This document shows positions 24,883 through 33,703 of a DNA stretch of 50,425 nucleotides, in pieces (position 1 is the first letter of the stretch; every line of letters starts with the position of its first letter). The position numbers and the translations under genes are program-made. The notes under the pieces were generated by a model that was given only the letters and a program-made list of their open reading frames with translations, was not told the DNA's origin and did no database searches. This DNA is from Betaproteobacteria bacterium (GTDB taxonomy: Bacteria; Pseudomonadota; Gammaproteobacteria; Burkholderiales; SG8-39). The stretch is from NCBI GenBank assembly GCA_016234705.1, contig JACRAS010000125.1:1-50425 (forward strand), read 5' to 3'.

Positions 24883-25788
24883 TTGCCGGTCTTAGCCGCA
24901 ATCGGGGTGGTCCTGGCATTGACAGCCGTTCCTGCTTTTGCGGGCGACTTCGAGGATGGCTACAAATTCTATGAGAGCAGGGATTACGCTCGAGCGATAA
25001 AATCGTTCCGCAGGGCCGCGGAACAGGGGCACGCGGCGGCCCAGTACAACCTGGGTCTCATGTACCGCAAAGGACAGGGCGTAGCGAAGGATTACAGGCA
25101 GGCCGCGTTCTGGTATGAAAAGGCGGCGGCGCGGGAAAACGGGTTCGCGCAATTCGACTTGGGCGCGATGTACGCCGAAGGTCAGGGCGTGGCGCAGGAC
25201 TACAAGCAGGCAGCCTCCTGGTTCGAGAAAGCAGCAGCGCAAGGGTACGCGTCCGCGCAATTCAACCTCGGCGTCATGTACACCGAAGGCAAAGGCGTGG
25301 CGCGGGACTACGGGCAGGCCGTCTTCTGGTATGAGAAAGCCACAGCGCAGGGGTATGCATCCGCCCAATTCAACCTGGGTCTGATGTATTACAACGGTCA
25401 GGGCGTGGCGCAGGACTACCGGCGCGCGGTGTCCTGGTATCGCAAAGCCGCGGCGCAGGGGAATGCGGAGGCGCAATTCAACCTGGGGGTCATGTATTAC
25501 AACGGCCGGGGCGTGGCAGGAGATTTCAAGGAGGCCGTGTCCTGGTATCAGAAGGCAGCAGCGCAAGAACATACGCCTGCGCAGATCAGTCTGGGTATCA
25601 TGTACTACAACGGCGAAGGCGTAGCGCAGGACCATGTCGAAGCGTGCAAATGGTTGATGCTTGCAGGGACGAACGGCAACGAAGTCGCCGCAAAAAACCG
25701 TGAAATTGTGGAAAGGAAGATGACGCCAGAGCAAATCGCCGAGGCGCAGCGGCGAGCCAGCGCATGGATGAAGGCGCCGCGCAGGTAA
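24883..25788 (+). CDS. Exported Sel1-repeat protein
   Basis: The 301-residue product starts with TTG, supported by GAGGAG six bases upstream. It has a clean signal peptide (GVVLALTAVPAFA, cleavage near residue 20). Residues 45-260 are six Sel1-like repeats of 36 residues, each of the form AQxNLGxMYxxGxGVAxDYxxAxxWYxKAAAQG. The repeats fold as TPR-like helical pairs and scaffold protein interactions in the periplasm or outer membrane. The repeats are close to one another in DNA sequence as well, suggesting recent expansion or homogenisation. The partner is unknown. It precedes a small predicted barrel protein by 39 bases. Confidence 0.93.
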   Translation: MPVLAAIGVVLALTAVPAFAGDFEDGYKFYESRDYARAIKSFRRAAEQGHAAAQYNLGLMYRKGQGVAKDYRQAAFWYEKAAARENGFAQFDLGAMYAEGQGVAQDYKQAASWFEKAAAQGYASAQFNLGVMYTEGKGVARDYGQAVFWYEKATAQGYASAQFNLGLMYYNGQGVAQDYRRAVSWYRKAAAQGNAEAQFNLGVMYYNGRGVAGDFKEAVSWYQKAAAQEHTPAQISLGIMYYNGEGVAQDHVEACKWLMLAGTNGNEVAAKNREIVERKMTPEQIAEAQRRASAWMKAPRR

Positions 25789-25827
25789 CGCGGCCGGCGC
25801 TGCCCGGTCTTGACCTAGGAGCTTTGA

Positions 25828-26373
25828 ATGAATATGACAGCGATCGCTCAAAACGTGACTGCCGGCCCGCGGCTTAATGGGCGTCGAAATGGCTGGCGGA
25901 TCGCCGTCTTGCTGTGCGTCGCTGTCTGTTCCGCGACTGCCCGGGCCGAGGTGGCGCCCGAGAATTCCGCGCTTCAGGTCTGGATCAACCCCGGCATCTA
26001 CTCGCAGCACTTCGACTCGAGCAAGGGTCTGCGCAACAACAATATCGGCTTGGGCGCCGAAGTGCTGCTGGCGCGTGACCATGTATTGATGGGCGGCAGT
26101 TTTATCAACAGCAATCGCGTGCGGACCCGCTATGCAGCCTACGAGTGGCGCCCCCTGCACTGGCAGTTTGCAGGCTTCAATATAGGCGCCGGGATCGCCG
26201 TGGGCGCATTCGACGGCTATCCGAACTACCGCAATGGCGCATGGTTCGTCGCGCCTGTGCCCATGCTGGCGATCGAGGGCAAGACGTTCGGCGCCAATCT
26301 CAGCCTCATTCCGACGGTTGCGAAGCGATTCGACGGAGCTTTGGCGGTTCAGATCAAGCTGCGGGTCTGGTAA
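25828..26373 (+). CDS. Small exported beta-barrel-like protein
   Basis: The 181-residue product has a signal sequence after a charged N terminus (GWRIAVLLCVAVCSATARAE, cleavage near residue 41). The rest consists of short alternating strands with aromatic ends (LQVWINPGIYSQHF, NNIGLGAEVLLAR, WQFAGFNIGAGIAVGAFDG), ending in the single aromatic W. This pattern fits a small outer-membrane barrel such as the PagP-like or opacity-type families, but I recognise no specific match. It lies 39 bases after the Sel1 gene and may be co-transcribed. Function is unknown. Confidence 0.65.
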   Translation: MNMTAIAQNVTAGPRLNGRRNGWRIAVLLCVAVCSATARAEVAPENSALQVWINPGIYSQHFDSSKGLRNNNIGLGAEVLLARDHVLMGGSFINSNRVRTRYAAYEWRPLHWQFAGFNIGAGIAVGAFDGYPNYRNGAWFVAPVPMLAIEGKTFGANLSLIPTVAKRFDGALAVQIKLRVW

Positions 26374-26548
26374 CCAACAGGCCATCGTCGCTTTTCGCCA
26401 TCGCGATTCCTGCAGGCGATCGTGTTTGCGGCGCAAAGACGTAGTCGGTACGCGCCGCTCGGCCGCGGGCTGGCGGCAACTGACACTGCTTTGTCGCCAG
26501 CCCGATGCGGCGCAATGGAGCGCGCTGGCTAACAATTCCGGCTCCCGC

Positions 26549-26580
26549 GCGGCATAAATCGCGGCATAATCGCGGCATAT
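26549..26580 (+). repeat. Triple direct repeat at the start of the efflux operon
   Basis: GCGGCATAA(A)TC occurs twice (26549-26560 and 26561-26571) and begins a third time at 26572, running into the ATG of the adaptor gene. The 11-12 base period is one helical turn. The second copy supplies a possible -10 element (CATAAT, 26565-26570) so close to the start codon that a leaderless transcript is conceivable. No clear -35 or Shine-Dalgarno is present. Confidence 0.5.
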
Positions 26581-27799
26581 GAACACACACCATGCATTCG
26601 CCCACAAGGCGCAATCCGGCCGTCTTGCCATCCAACTCGCGCTGGCGCTGATCGTCGCTGCCTTGCTCGCTGCGGCAGTGTGGTACGCCATGCGGCCGAA
26701 ACCTGTGACCGTCGCGGTCGCGCTGGCCGATGTCGGCCGCGTGGAAACCACGATAGCAAACACGCGCGCGGGTTCGGTCATGGCTTGCCGGCGCGCCAAG
26801 CTTGCGCCACCTGCCGGCGGACGCATCGAGCGGCTCAAGGTGGCCGAAGGTGACAGGGTGCGCACGGGTCAGGTGTTGCTCACGCTCTGGAACGACGACC
26901 TCACGGCGCGCGAGCGGCTGTCGCGCGAGCAATTGCAAACCGCCAGAGCGCGCGTGCGCGAAGTTTGCGAACTGGCGAAAGCGTCGGCGCGCGATGCCGG
27001 GCGCGCGCGCGAGCTCAAGGCGCGCAACTTCATCTCGCAGGAAGCGGCGGAGCGCGCCGCTGCCGATGCGGCGGCCAAGCAGGCAAACTGCGATTCGACC
27101 GGGACCCAGGTGGCGGAGGCCGAAGCGCGCATCCAGGCAGCGCGCGCGGACACCGATCGCACGGTGCTGCGGGCGCCGTTTGCGGGCATCGTCGCCGAAG
27201 TCAACGGCGAGGTGGGCGAATACCTGACACCGTCGCCGCCGGGCATCCCGACGCTGCCTGCGGTGGACCTGATCGACGACTCCTGCCTTTACGTTTCCGC
27301 GCCGATCGACGAGGTGGACGGGGCGCAGCTCAAGCTCGGCATGAGCGGCCGCGTCACGCTGGACGCCTACCGCGGCCGGCATTTTGCCGGCAGGGTGCGC
27401 CGCATCGCGCCCTATGTGCTGGCAGTGGAGAAACAGGCGCGCACGGTCGAGGTCGAAGTCGAGTTCGACCGGCCTGGCGAGGCAAAGCATCTGCTGGTTG
27501 GCTATAGCGCGGACATCGAAATCGTCGTCACTGGCCGCGACAATGTAATCCGCATCCCGACTCCCGCGCTGATGCCGGGCAACCGCGTGCTGGTGCTCGC
27601 CGCAAGCGGGTTGCTGGAGGAGCGCAAGATCGAAACGGGCCTGGCCAACTGGGAGTTCACCGAGGTGAAAGCCGGTCTCGCCCCGGGCGAAAAGATCGTC
27701 ACCTCGCTCGAACGCGAAGGTGTCAAGGCCGGCGCCCGCGCCGTGGCGGAGAAAGCTGTGGCGGAGAAGAAGGAGGCCGCCAAGGCCCAAACGCAATGA
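26579..27799 (+). CDS. Periplasmic adaptor (MacA/HlyD family) of a tripartite exporter
   Basis: This 406-residue membrane-fusion protein has an N-terminal anchor helix at about residues 17-38. It then has a lipoyl-like half-motif (RRAKLAPPAGGRIERLKVAE), a helical hairpin (about 100-190), the second lipoyl half (DRTVLRAPFAGIVAEVNGEV) and a beta-barrel and membrane-proximal domain. Adaptors of this class connect an inner-membrane ABC transporter to an outer-membrane channel. Its last codons overlap the ATPase start (ATGA), so it is part of one operon with the ATPase and two permeases. No outer-membrane channel gene is nearby. The C terminus is Lys/Ala-rich. Confidence 0.92.
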   Translation: MNTHHAFAHKAQSGRLAIQLALALIVAALLAAAVWYAMRPKPVTVAVALADVGRVETTIANTRAGSVMACRRAKLAPPAGGRIERLKVAEGDRVRTGQVLLTLWNDDLTARERLSREQLQTARARVREVCELAKASARDAGRARELKARNFISQEAAERAAADAAAKQANCDSTGTQVAEAEARIQAARADTDRTVLRAPFAGIVAEVNGEVGEYLTPSPPGIPTLPAVDLIDDSCLYVSAPIDEVDGAQLKLGMSGRVTLDAYRGRHFAGRVRRIAPYVLAVEKQARTVEVEVEFDRPGEAKHLLVGYSADIEIVVTGRDNVIRIPTPALMPGNRVLVLAASGLLEERKIETGLANWEFTEVKAGLAPGEKIVTSLEREGVKAGARAVAEKAVAEKKEAAKAQTQ

Positions 27800-28470
27800 T
27801 CCGTCTCGCCGGCATAGCGCGCACTTTCCTGGTGGGTGGCGAGGAGGTTCACGCCCTGCGCGAGGTGAACCTTGCAATCACGCGCGGCGAGTATCTGTCC
27901 ATCATGGGCCCCTCCGGCTCGGGTAAATCGACGCTGCTCAACATCATCGGCCTGCTCGACCGCCCCAACGCCGGGATCTACGAGCTAGACGGGGGCAGGG
28001 TCACTGCCCTCAGCGACGACGAACTGGCGCGGATGCGGCGCGAGAAAATAGGTTTCGTGTTCCAGTTCTTTCACCTGGTTCCGCGCTTGACGGCGATGCA
28101 GAACATCGAGCTGCCGATGGTCTTGGCGGGCGTAGATCCGGCTGAACGCCGGAACCGGCTGGTTCGCCTGCTCGCCGAATATGGTCTGGAGGAGCGCGCC
28201 GGCCACCGTCCTGACCAGCTCTCCGGCGGCCAGTGCCAGCGGGTCGCCATTGCGCGCGCCATGTCCATGGGACCGACGGTGATTCTCGCGGACGAGCCGA
28301 CGGGCAACCTCGACCGCCATACCGGCCAGGAAGTGCTGGGCGTGCTGGAGCGGGTGCACCATAACGGCGGTACGCTGGTGATCGTAACCCACGATCCGGA
28401 GATCGGCGCACGCTCGCAACGGCGCCTGCGCATGCAGGACGGGGCCATCGTCTCCGACGAAAAGGGCTGA
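27796..28470 (+). CDS. ABC transporter ATP-binding protein (MacB/LolD type)
   Basis: This 224-residue ATPase has Walker A GPSGSGKST (38-46), signature LSGGQCQRVAIARAM, Walker B VILADEPTGNLD and the switch His in VIVTHD. The FQFFHLVPRLTAMQNIELPM segment is typical of the MacB/LolD group, which drive mechanotransmission across the periplasm rather than transport through the membrane. The signature has Cys where Arg or Gln is usual (GGQCQR), a tolerated change. It is coupled to the adaptor by ATGA and sits two bases before the first permease. Confidence 0.95.
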   Translation: MIRLAGIARTFLVGGEEVHALREVNLAITRGEYLSIMGPSGSGKSTLLNIIGLLDRPNAGIYELDGGRVTALSDDELARMRREKIGFVFQFFHLVPRLTAMQNIELPMVLAGVDPAERRNRLVRLLAEYGLEERAGHRPDQLSGGQCQRVAIARAMSMGPTVILADEPTGNLDRHTGQEVLGVLERVHHNGGTLVIVTHDPEIGARSQRRLRMQDGAIVSDEKG

Positions 28471-28472
28471 TC

Positions 28473-29681
28473 ATGCGCCTTGCCGATTTGCTCAATTTCG
28501 CCTGGCAGGTCCTGCGCGGATCGCTGTCGCGCACTTTCCTGATCCTGCTCGCCATGGGTATCGGCGTCGCCGCCGTGGTGCTGGTGACCGCGCTCGGCGA
28601 GGGGGCTAGGCTGTATGTGGCGAATCAGTTCGGCTCGCTCGGCAGCAACCTGGTGATCGTATTGCCGGGTCGCAGCGAAACCGCCGGAGCCATGCCCGGG
28701 GTGCTGATCGGCAAAACGCCGCGCGACTTGACGCTTGATGACGCGCTGGCCCTCAAGCGCAGCCACGCCATCCGGCGCTTCGCCCCGCTGATCATCGGCG
28801 CTGGTGATGTGCGCTCGGGCGGGCGCAGCCGCGAAACGCCGGTGCTCGGATCGACTGCGGAGCTGATGGAGATCCGGCACATGGAAATGGCGCAGGGCCG
28901 GTTCCTGCCCGAAGGCGATCCGCGCCACAGCCAGCCCGTTTGCGTCGTCGGCGCCAAGGTGGCGAGCGAATTGTTCGGGTCGCGCCCGGCGCTGGGGGAA
29001 TGGGTGCGCATCGGCGATCGTCGTTTTCGCGTGATCGGCCTCATGGCGAAGCAGGGCGAATCGCTCGGGTTCAACACCGACGAAGTCGTCATCGTGCCGC
29101 TGGCCGCGGCCCAGGCCTTGTTCAATACCGAGGCCCTGTTTCGCATACTGGTCGAGGCCAAGAGCAGGGAACAGATCGCGGATGCCAAGGCCGATGTGGA
29201 GGAGATCATCCGCCTGCGCCACGAGGGGGAACGCGATGTCACCGTTATCACCCAGGATGCCGTGCTCGCCACCTTCGACCGCATCCTGAACGCGTTGACC
29301 CTCACGGTGGCAAGCATCGCCGCCATCAGCCTGGCGGTGGCCGGCATCCTGATCATGAACGTGATGCTCATCGAGGTGACGCAGAGGCGGCGCGAGTTCT
29401 GCATGATCAAGGCCCTCGGCGCCACGGCGCAGCAGATTCGGTTGGCGTTTTTTACCGAGGCGATGCTGCTCGCCTCGGGCGGCGCCGCCGCCGGCCTGGC
29501 AGTAGGTGAATTGGGGCGCAGCATCATCGCCCAGGTGTACCCGGCGATTCCGTTCCAGGCGCCGTGGTGGGCGCTGCTGGCAGCGCCTGCGACTGCGCTC
29601 GTCACCGCGGTGCTGTTTACGGTGGCGCCGGCACGGCGTGCCGCCAGGCTCGATCCGGTGCAAGCCTTGTCGCGCAGGTGA
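28473..29681 (+). CDS. ABC transporter permease, MacB/FtsX type (first)
   Basis: This 402-residue permease has one N-terminal helix (about 18-45), a large periplasmic MacB core domain (about 48-265) and three C-terminal helices in an FtsX domain. The FtsX domain contains IEVTQRRREFCMIKALGATA, the coupling-helix region. MacB-type permeases usually form homodimers; here a second, different permease follows two bases later, so the complex is probably a heterodimer. The substrate (antibiotic, peptide or lipoprotein) is unknown. Confidence 0.92.
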   Translation: MRLADLLNFAWQVLRGSLSRTFLILLAMGIGVAAVVLVTALGEGARLYVANQFGSLGSNLVIVLPGRSETAGAMPGVLIGKTPRDLTLDDALALKRSHAIRRFAPLIIGAGDVRSGGRSRETPVLGSTAELMEIRHMEMAQGRFLPEGDPRHSQPVCVVGAKVASELFGSRPALGEWVRIGDRRFRVIGLMAKQGESLGFNTDEVVIVPLAAAQALFNTEALFRILVEAKSREQIADAKADVEEIIRLRHEGERDVTVITQDAVLATFDRILNALTLTVASIAAISLAVAGILIMNVMLIEVTQRRREFCMIKALGATAQQIRLAFFTEAMLLASGGAAAGLAVGELGRSIIAQVYPAIPFQAPWWALLAAPATALVTAVLFTVAPARRAARLDPVQALSRR

Positions 29682-29683
29682 TC

Positions 29684-30883
29684 ATGCGCTACACCGATTT
29701 CGTCAGCTTCACCTACATTTCACTAAGGGCACAGCGGCTGCGCTCGGCGCTTACCGCGCTCGGCATTGCCGTCGGCATCGCCGCTGTCATCCTGCTCACC
29801 TCCATCGGCGAGGGCCTGCATCGTTTCGTCATCGCGGAATTCACCCAGTTCGGCACCAACATCATCAACGTCAGCCCCGGACGCGTCCAGACTCATGGCG
29901 CCTCGCTGGGTGCGGTGAATACGGTACGGCCGCTCACCATCGACGATGCCCTGGCCTTGCGCCGCGCGCCCTATGTGCAATTGTCCGACCCGATCGTGCA
30001 GGGCAACGCTGAAGTCGTGTATGGCGGCAAGAGCCGCCGCGTCACGCTCTACGGCGTCGGCCCCGACTTTGCGCGCGCGTTGCAGATGCGCGTGGCCAGC
30101 GGCGAATTTCTGCCGCCGGACGACCCGCGCAGCGCGCGCGCCTTCGTGGTGCTCGGTTCCAAGGTGGCGCGCGAGCTGTTCGGCAGCGACAATCCCCTGG
30201 GCAGCCGCATTCGTGCCGGTGGCGAGCGCTATCGCGTGGTCGGCGTCATGCAGTCGAAGGGACAGGTGCTCGGCTTCGATCTCGACGATACCGTGTTTAT
30301 CCCGGTCGGGCGGGCGCTGGAGATGTTCAACCGTCAGAGTCTGCAGGAGATTCACGTGGTCTACGATCCGATTGCGCCGCTGGCGGAAGTCGAGGCGGGC
30401 ATCAAGCGCACCCTGATCGCACGCCATGGTGCGGAGGATTTCACCGTCACCCCGCAACAGAAGATGCTGGATGTATTCGGCACCGTGCTCGACGCGATCA
30501 CCTTCGCCGTCGCCGCCATCGGCGGCATTTCGCTGGTGGTCGGCGGCGTCGGCATACTCACCATACTTACCATCGCCGTAGCCGAACGCACGTCCGAGAT
30601 CGGACTGCTCCGCGCCGTCGGCGCGACGCGGCAAGGCATCCTGCTGCTGTTTCTGGGCGAGGCGGCGCTGCTGGCGGTGATTGGCGGCACGGCCGGACTG
30701 TCGCTCGGCTGGGGAGCCGCGCTCGCGCTGCACCTTGTGCTGCCGGCGCTGCCGGTGCATACGCCGTGGAGCTACGCCGTGCTAGCGGAATTGGTCGCCC
30801 TGGCAGTTGGCCTGGCCGCTGGCGTGCTGCCGGCGCGGCGGGCCGCGCATCTGGACCCGCTCGAAGCGCTGCGCAGCGAGTAG
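29684..30883 (+). CDS. ABC transporter permease, MacB/FtsX type (second)
   Basis: This 399-residue permease has the same layout as its neighbour: helix at about 18-40, periplasmic core, three C-terminal helices. Its coupling region reads IAVAERTSEIGLLRAVGATR, the canonical MacB sequence, so this copy is closer to the family norm than the first. The ATG at 29684 lies two bases after the previous stop and begins right before helix 1. It completes the adaptor-ATPase-permease-permease operon. Confidence 0.92.
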   Translation: MRYTDFVSFTYISLRAQRLRSALTALGIAVGIAAVILLTSIGEGLHRFVIAEFTQFGTNIINVSPGRVQTHGASLGAVNTVRPLTIDDALALRRAPYVQLSDPIVQGNAEVVYGGKSRRVTLYGVGPDFARALQMRVASGEFLPPDDPRSARAFVVLGSKVARELFGSDNPLGSRIRAGGERYRVVGVMQSKGQVLGFDLDDTVFIPVGRALEMFNRQSLQEIHVVYDPIAPLAEVEAGIKRTLIARHGAEDFTVTPQQKMLDVFGTVLDAITFAVAAIGGISLVVGGVGILTILTIAVAERTSEIGLLRAVGATRQGILLLFLGEAALLAVIGGTAGLSLGWGAALALHLVLPALPVHTPWSYAVLAELVALAVGLAAGVLPARRAAHLDPLEALRSE

Positions 30884-30989
30884 CGGGAATTACTGCTGTC
30901 GCAATAGCTGGTACATTGACAGTCATGAACGGCGTGCTCCTCTGAATTTCTGCCGTACCGATTCGCCCCCATCATTCGATAGAATAAAA

Positions 30990-32627
30990 ATGACAAATTC
31001 TTCCCACGCGTTGCTATCCGTTTTTCAGGCTCATGGGATCGACCGGGTGTTCCTGGTTCCGGGCGAAAGCTATCTCGGCATTCTGGATGCGTTATACGAC
31101 TTTCCCGGCATCGACGCGGTGACTTGCCGCCACGAGTCCGGCGCGGGGTTTATGGCCGTGGCCGACGGCAGGCTCACAGGGCGGCCCGGGATTGCGTTGG
31201 TCAGCCGTGGCCCCGGGGCGACCAATGCGTCGATCGCCGTGCACACCGCGCAGCAGGATGCGATTCCCATGATCCTGATCGTAGGGCAGGTGCCGCGAGC
31301 GGATCTGCGCCGCGAGGCGTTCCAGGAGATCGACTATCAGCGCATGTACGGCACGATTGCGAAATGGGTGTTCGAAGCGACTGACCCGGGCCAGTTGGCC
31401 GAGGCCGCGTTCAAGGCGATCCGCGTTGCCACCTCGGGCGCGCCGGGGCCGGTGGTGCTGGTGGTTCCGGAGGACCTGCAGCAGCAGCAAGTGGCGCAGC
31501 CACGATGGAGTGCGCGCGAGCACGCAAGCACTAAACCCGGCGATGCAACACTGCGCGAATTGCTGCGCCGATTGGAGGCGGCCGAGCGCCCCTTGATCGT
31601 TGCCGGCGGAAGTTTCGAAAAAACGGGAGGACGCGAGGCGCTCCGCGCCCTGGCCGAGGCGTGGCATATCCCGGTCGCGCTGTCGTTCCGGCGCCACGAC
31701 CTGTTCTCCAACCTGCACCCGCTCTATGCCGGCGAACTCGGGCTGGCGAATCCGAAAAACCAGATCGACGCCTTCGGCCAAAGCGACCTGATACTCGCGC
31801 TCGGCACCCGCTTTGGCGACATCACCAGCCAGGGGTACAATTTTCCCGACCGGCCTCGGCCGGCGCAGACGTTCGTGCATGCCTACGCCGACGATCACAT
31901 CGTCGGCTTGCACTTCGCGCCGGATTTCGGTCTGGTGTGCGATCCGGTCGAACTCGCGCGCGCGCTGACCCCAGCCCGCAGGCCGGACGCCCCGGCGGCC
32001 CGCGCCGCCTGGGCTAGGGGGCTAAAGGAAATTTTCGATGTCCATGCCGCGTGGCCGCGGCGCAAGGCCGAGGACGGCATCGATTTCGCGCAGGTGGTGA
32101 AGTCCGTGCGCGAGCAGGCGAGCAAGGACGCCATCGTGTGTCTGGACGCGGGAACCTTCGCCGCCCCGGTCTACCGCCATTTCGGCTTCGTGCCGCCGCA
32201 ATTGCTCATGTCCCCCCTATCAGGCACCATGGGCTACGGCACGCCTGCCGCGATCGCCTCGCAGTTGCGTTTTCCCGGACGGCAAGTGATCTGCATGGTG
32301 GGCGATGGCGGATTCATGATGACCGGCAACGAGATGATCGCGGCGGTCGAGCGCAAGCTTCCGGTCCTGTTCATCCTGGCGAACAACGCGAGCTACGCTT
32401 CGATTCGCATCCAGCAGGAACTGCATTACCCGGGGCGCACCCTCGGCACCAGCCTGTTCAATCCGGACTTCGAGCAGATCGCTCGCGCCTTTGGCATGCA
32501 GGCGCAGCGCATTGGGCGTCCGGAAGACGTGGCGAGCGCGATTGCAAGTGGCCTGGCCGGAGACGGACCCCATTTCATCGAGGTCATGGCGAGCCTCTCG
32601 GTCAGCCTGCCGGAGCGGCGCTCCTAG
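30990..32627 (+). CDS. Thiamine diphosphate-dependent enzyme, acetolactate synthase-like
   Basis: This 545-residue ThDP enzyme has the three-domain acetohydroxyacid synthase layout. The N-terminal pyrimidine-binding domain carries the catalytic Glu in RHESGAGFMA (about residue 47). The C-terminal domain has the cofactor motif GDGGFMMTGNEMIAAVER and closes with NN in ILANNASYASI. Relatives include acetolactate synthase, glyoxylate carboligase, sulfoacetaldehyde acetyltransferase and various decarboxylases; no regulatory subunit gene is adjacent, so branched-chain synthesis is unlikely. The ATG at 30990 fits the conserved N terminus although no strong ribosome-binding site is visible. Substrate unknown. 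Confidence 0.88.
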   Translation: MTNSSHALLSVFQAHGIDRVFLVPGESYLGILDALYDFPGIDAVTCRHESGAGFMAVADGRLTGRPGIALVSRGPGATNASIAVHTAQQDAIPMILIVGQVPRADLRREAFQEIDYQRMYGTIAKWVFEATDPGQLAEAAFKAIRVATSGAPGPVVLVVPEDLQQQQVAQPRWSAREHASTKPGDATLRELLRRLEAAERPLIVAGGSFEKTGGREALRALAEAWHIPVALSFRRHDLFSNLHPLYAGELGLANPKNQIDAFGQSDLILALGTRFGDITSQGYNFPDRPRPAQTFVHAYADDHIVGLHFAPDFGLVCDPVELARALTPARRPDAPAARAAWARGLKEIFDVHAAWPRRKAEDGIDFAQVVKSVREQASKDAIVCLDAGTFAAPVYRHFGFVPPQLLMSPLSGTMGYGTPAAIASQLRFPGRQVICMVGDGGFMMTGNEMIAAVERKLPVLFILANNASYASIRIQQELHYPGRTLGTSLFNPDFEQIARAFGMQAQRIGRPEDVASAIASGLAGDGPHFIEVMASLSVSLPERRS

Positions 32628-32984
32628 TGTCCTTGTTGCAATACTCGTCAGCTAACCAATAGACCGCAGTTGACATAGTCGAAAACGAGCAATCACTAAG
32701 TATGTCAACCAGTTGGCGCGATTGAGGAATTTATCGTCTCGGCGAAAGCGTAGTAGTGAAAAACAGTTCGGTTCAATAACTTGCGATTGAACGTTGGCTT
32801 TAATTCCGGTATATCGATTTAACAATTTGATTCTGATGGTGTTTTTGTGTTTACCTGCGGTAGGGAAGCGGTGGAACCGGTGCTCAGCGGGGTTAGGTAT
32901 CCGAGTCGATAACTCACCGCTTCCTGCCCAGAGAATATTTAACATAATACACATATGCGCATTATTTCATGTGAGCGAATTTCC
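32628..32984. other. AT-rich intergenic region with two inverted repeats
   Basis: This 357-base stretch is clearly more AT-rich than its surroundings and holds no convincing gene. GTTGACATA (32669-32677) and TATGTCAAC (32701-32709) form a perfect nine-base inverted repeat. GTTCAAT and ATTGAAC (32771-32792) form a perfect seven-base repeat. A 100-codon frame on the minus strand (32652-32954) spans both but resembles no family I know. The composition suggests foreign or decayed mobile DNA. Confidence 0.5.
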
Positions 32985-33413
32985 CTAATTCCACCGGTCT
33001 TGCGGCGGAACCGGCAGGGAAAATACGGGGATCCCTTCATCCCGCAGCTCCTCCGCTTCGGTACGGCTGGCTACCCCTCGTATGCTGCGCTGGGGCGTTT
33101 CCTGGTAATGAATCTTGCGCGCTTCTTCCGCAAACCTTTTGCCGACATCCTCGCTGTGCGCAAGCAGGTAATCGATGATCCGGGAAACATCAAACTTTTC
33201 GGCTTTGTCCGGCTGCGCGGCACTGGTTTGTGCGGGTACGGCAGGCTCGGATTGCTTCCTGATCTTTGCCGCCGGCAGTTTCTCCACGTGCGCGCCACCA
33301 CATACAGGACATTCGAGCAGCCCTTGGCCTTTTTGCGAGGTGAAATCCTCCCCAGAGGCGAACCAACCCTCGAACCGGTGCTGATCTTTGCAGATGAGGT
33401 CGAAAACGATCAT
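32985..33413 (-). CDS. DUF1178 family protein
   Basis: This 142-residue protein begins MIVFDLICKDQHRFEGWF and has CPVCGG near residue 37, the pattern of DUF1178, a small family common in alpha- and betaproteobacteria. The cysteines (C9, then C-x2-C) and a histidine suggest a zinc-ribbon-like site. The middle is low complexity (KQSEPAVPAQTSAAQPDKA). Function is unknown. I chose ATG 33413, which gives the usual N terminus; a GTG two codons upstream (33419) is also possible. It lies downstream of the displaced tRNA-Leu on the same strand. Confidence 0.85.
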   Translation of the reverse strand: MIVFDLICKDQHRFEGWFASGEDFTSQKGQGLLECPVCGGAHVEKLPAAKIRKQSEPAVPAQTSAAQPDKAEKFDVSRIIDYLLAHSEDVGKRFAEEARKIHYQETPQRSIRGVASRTEAEELRDEGIPVFSLPVPPQDRWN

Positions 33414-33613
33414 GGTCACATTTCCGGCTGTATTGTAGCTTATATCGTTACAAAATCAGGAAACTCAAGCGCGTTCACCAGATAAAACGATTTATCGAAC
33501 CGCGCGTTCTTCTTCTTTGCGATCTTTTCCAATAGAACGTCCGCCGGCATAGCCTGCGCCCGCATCGGCCTCGTGTGCGGTCTGACACACCATCGCATAA
33601 AGTGCACCGGGTA

Positions 33614-33703
33614 TGGTGCCAGGGACCGGAATCGAACCGGCATGCCGTGATTAGCGGCGGCGGGTTTTAAGCCCGCTGTGTATACCAATTTCACCACCCT
33701 GGC
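33614..33703 (-). tRNA. leuZ: tRNA-Leu (anticodon UAA)
   Basis: Read on the minus strand, the gene has an acceptor stem GCCAGGG/CCTGGC, anticodon stem GCGGG with loop CTTAAAA (anticodon TAA), a long class II variable arm, T-arm GGTTCGATTCC and an encoded CCA (33614-33616). In E. coli leuZ follows glyW and cysT behind pgsA; here it lies about 7 kb from the tRNA-Cys gene. Confidence 0.96.

Noticed and set aside
32652..32954. 100-codon minus-strand ORF in the AT-rich gap
   Set aside because: It shows no known domain, spans two inverted repeats and lacks a clear ribosome-binding site; probably an open frame in decayed DNA.
33440..33598. 52-codon minus-strand ORF after tRNA-Leu with a protein-like second half
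   Set aside because: It has no ribosome-binding site or recognised family and overlaps the tail of the tRNA region, so it is too weakly supported to annotate.
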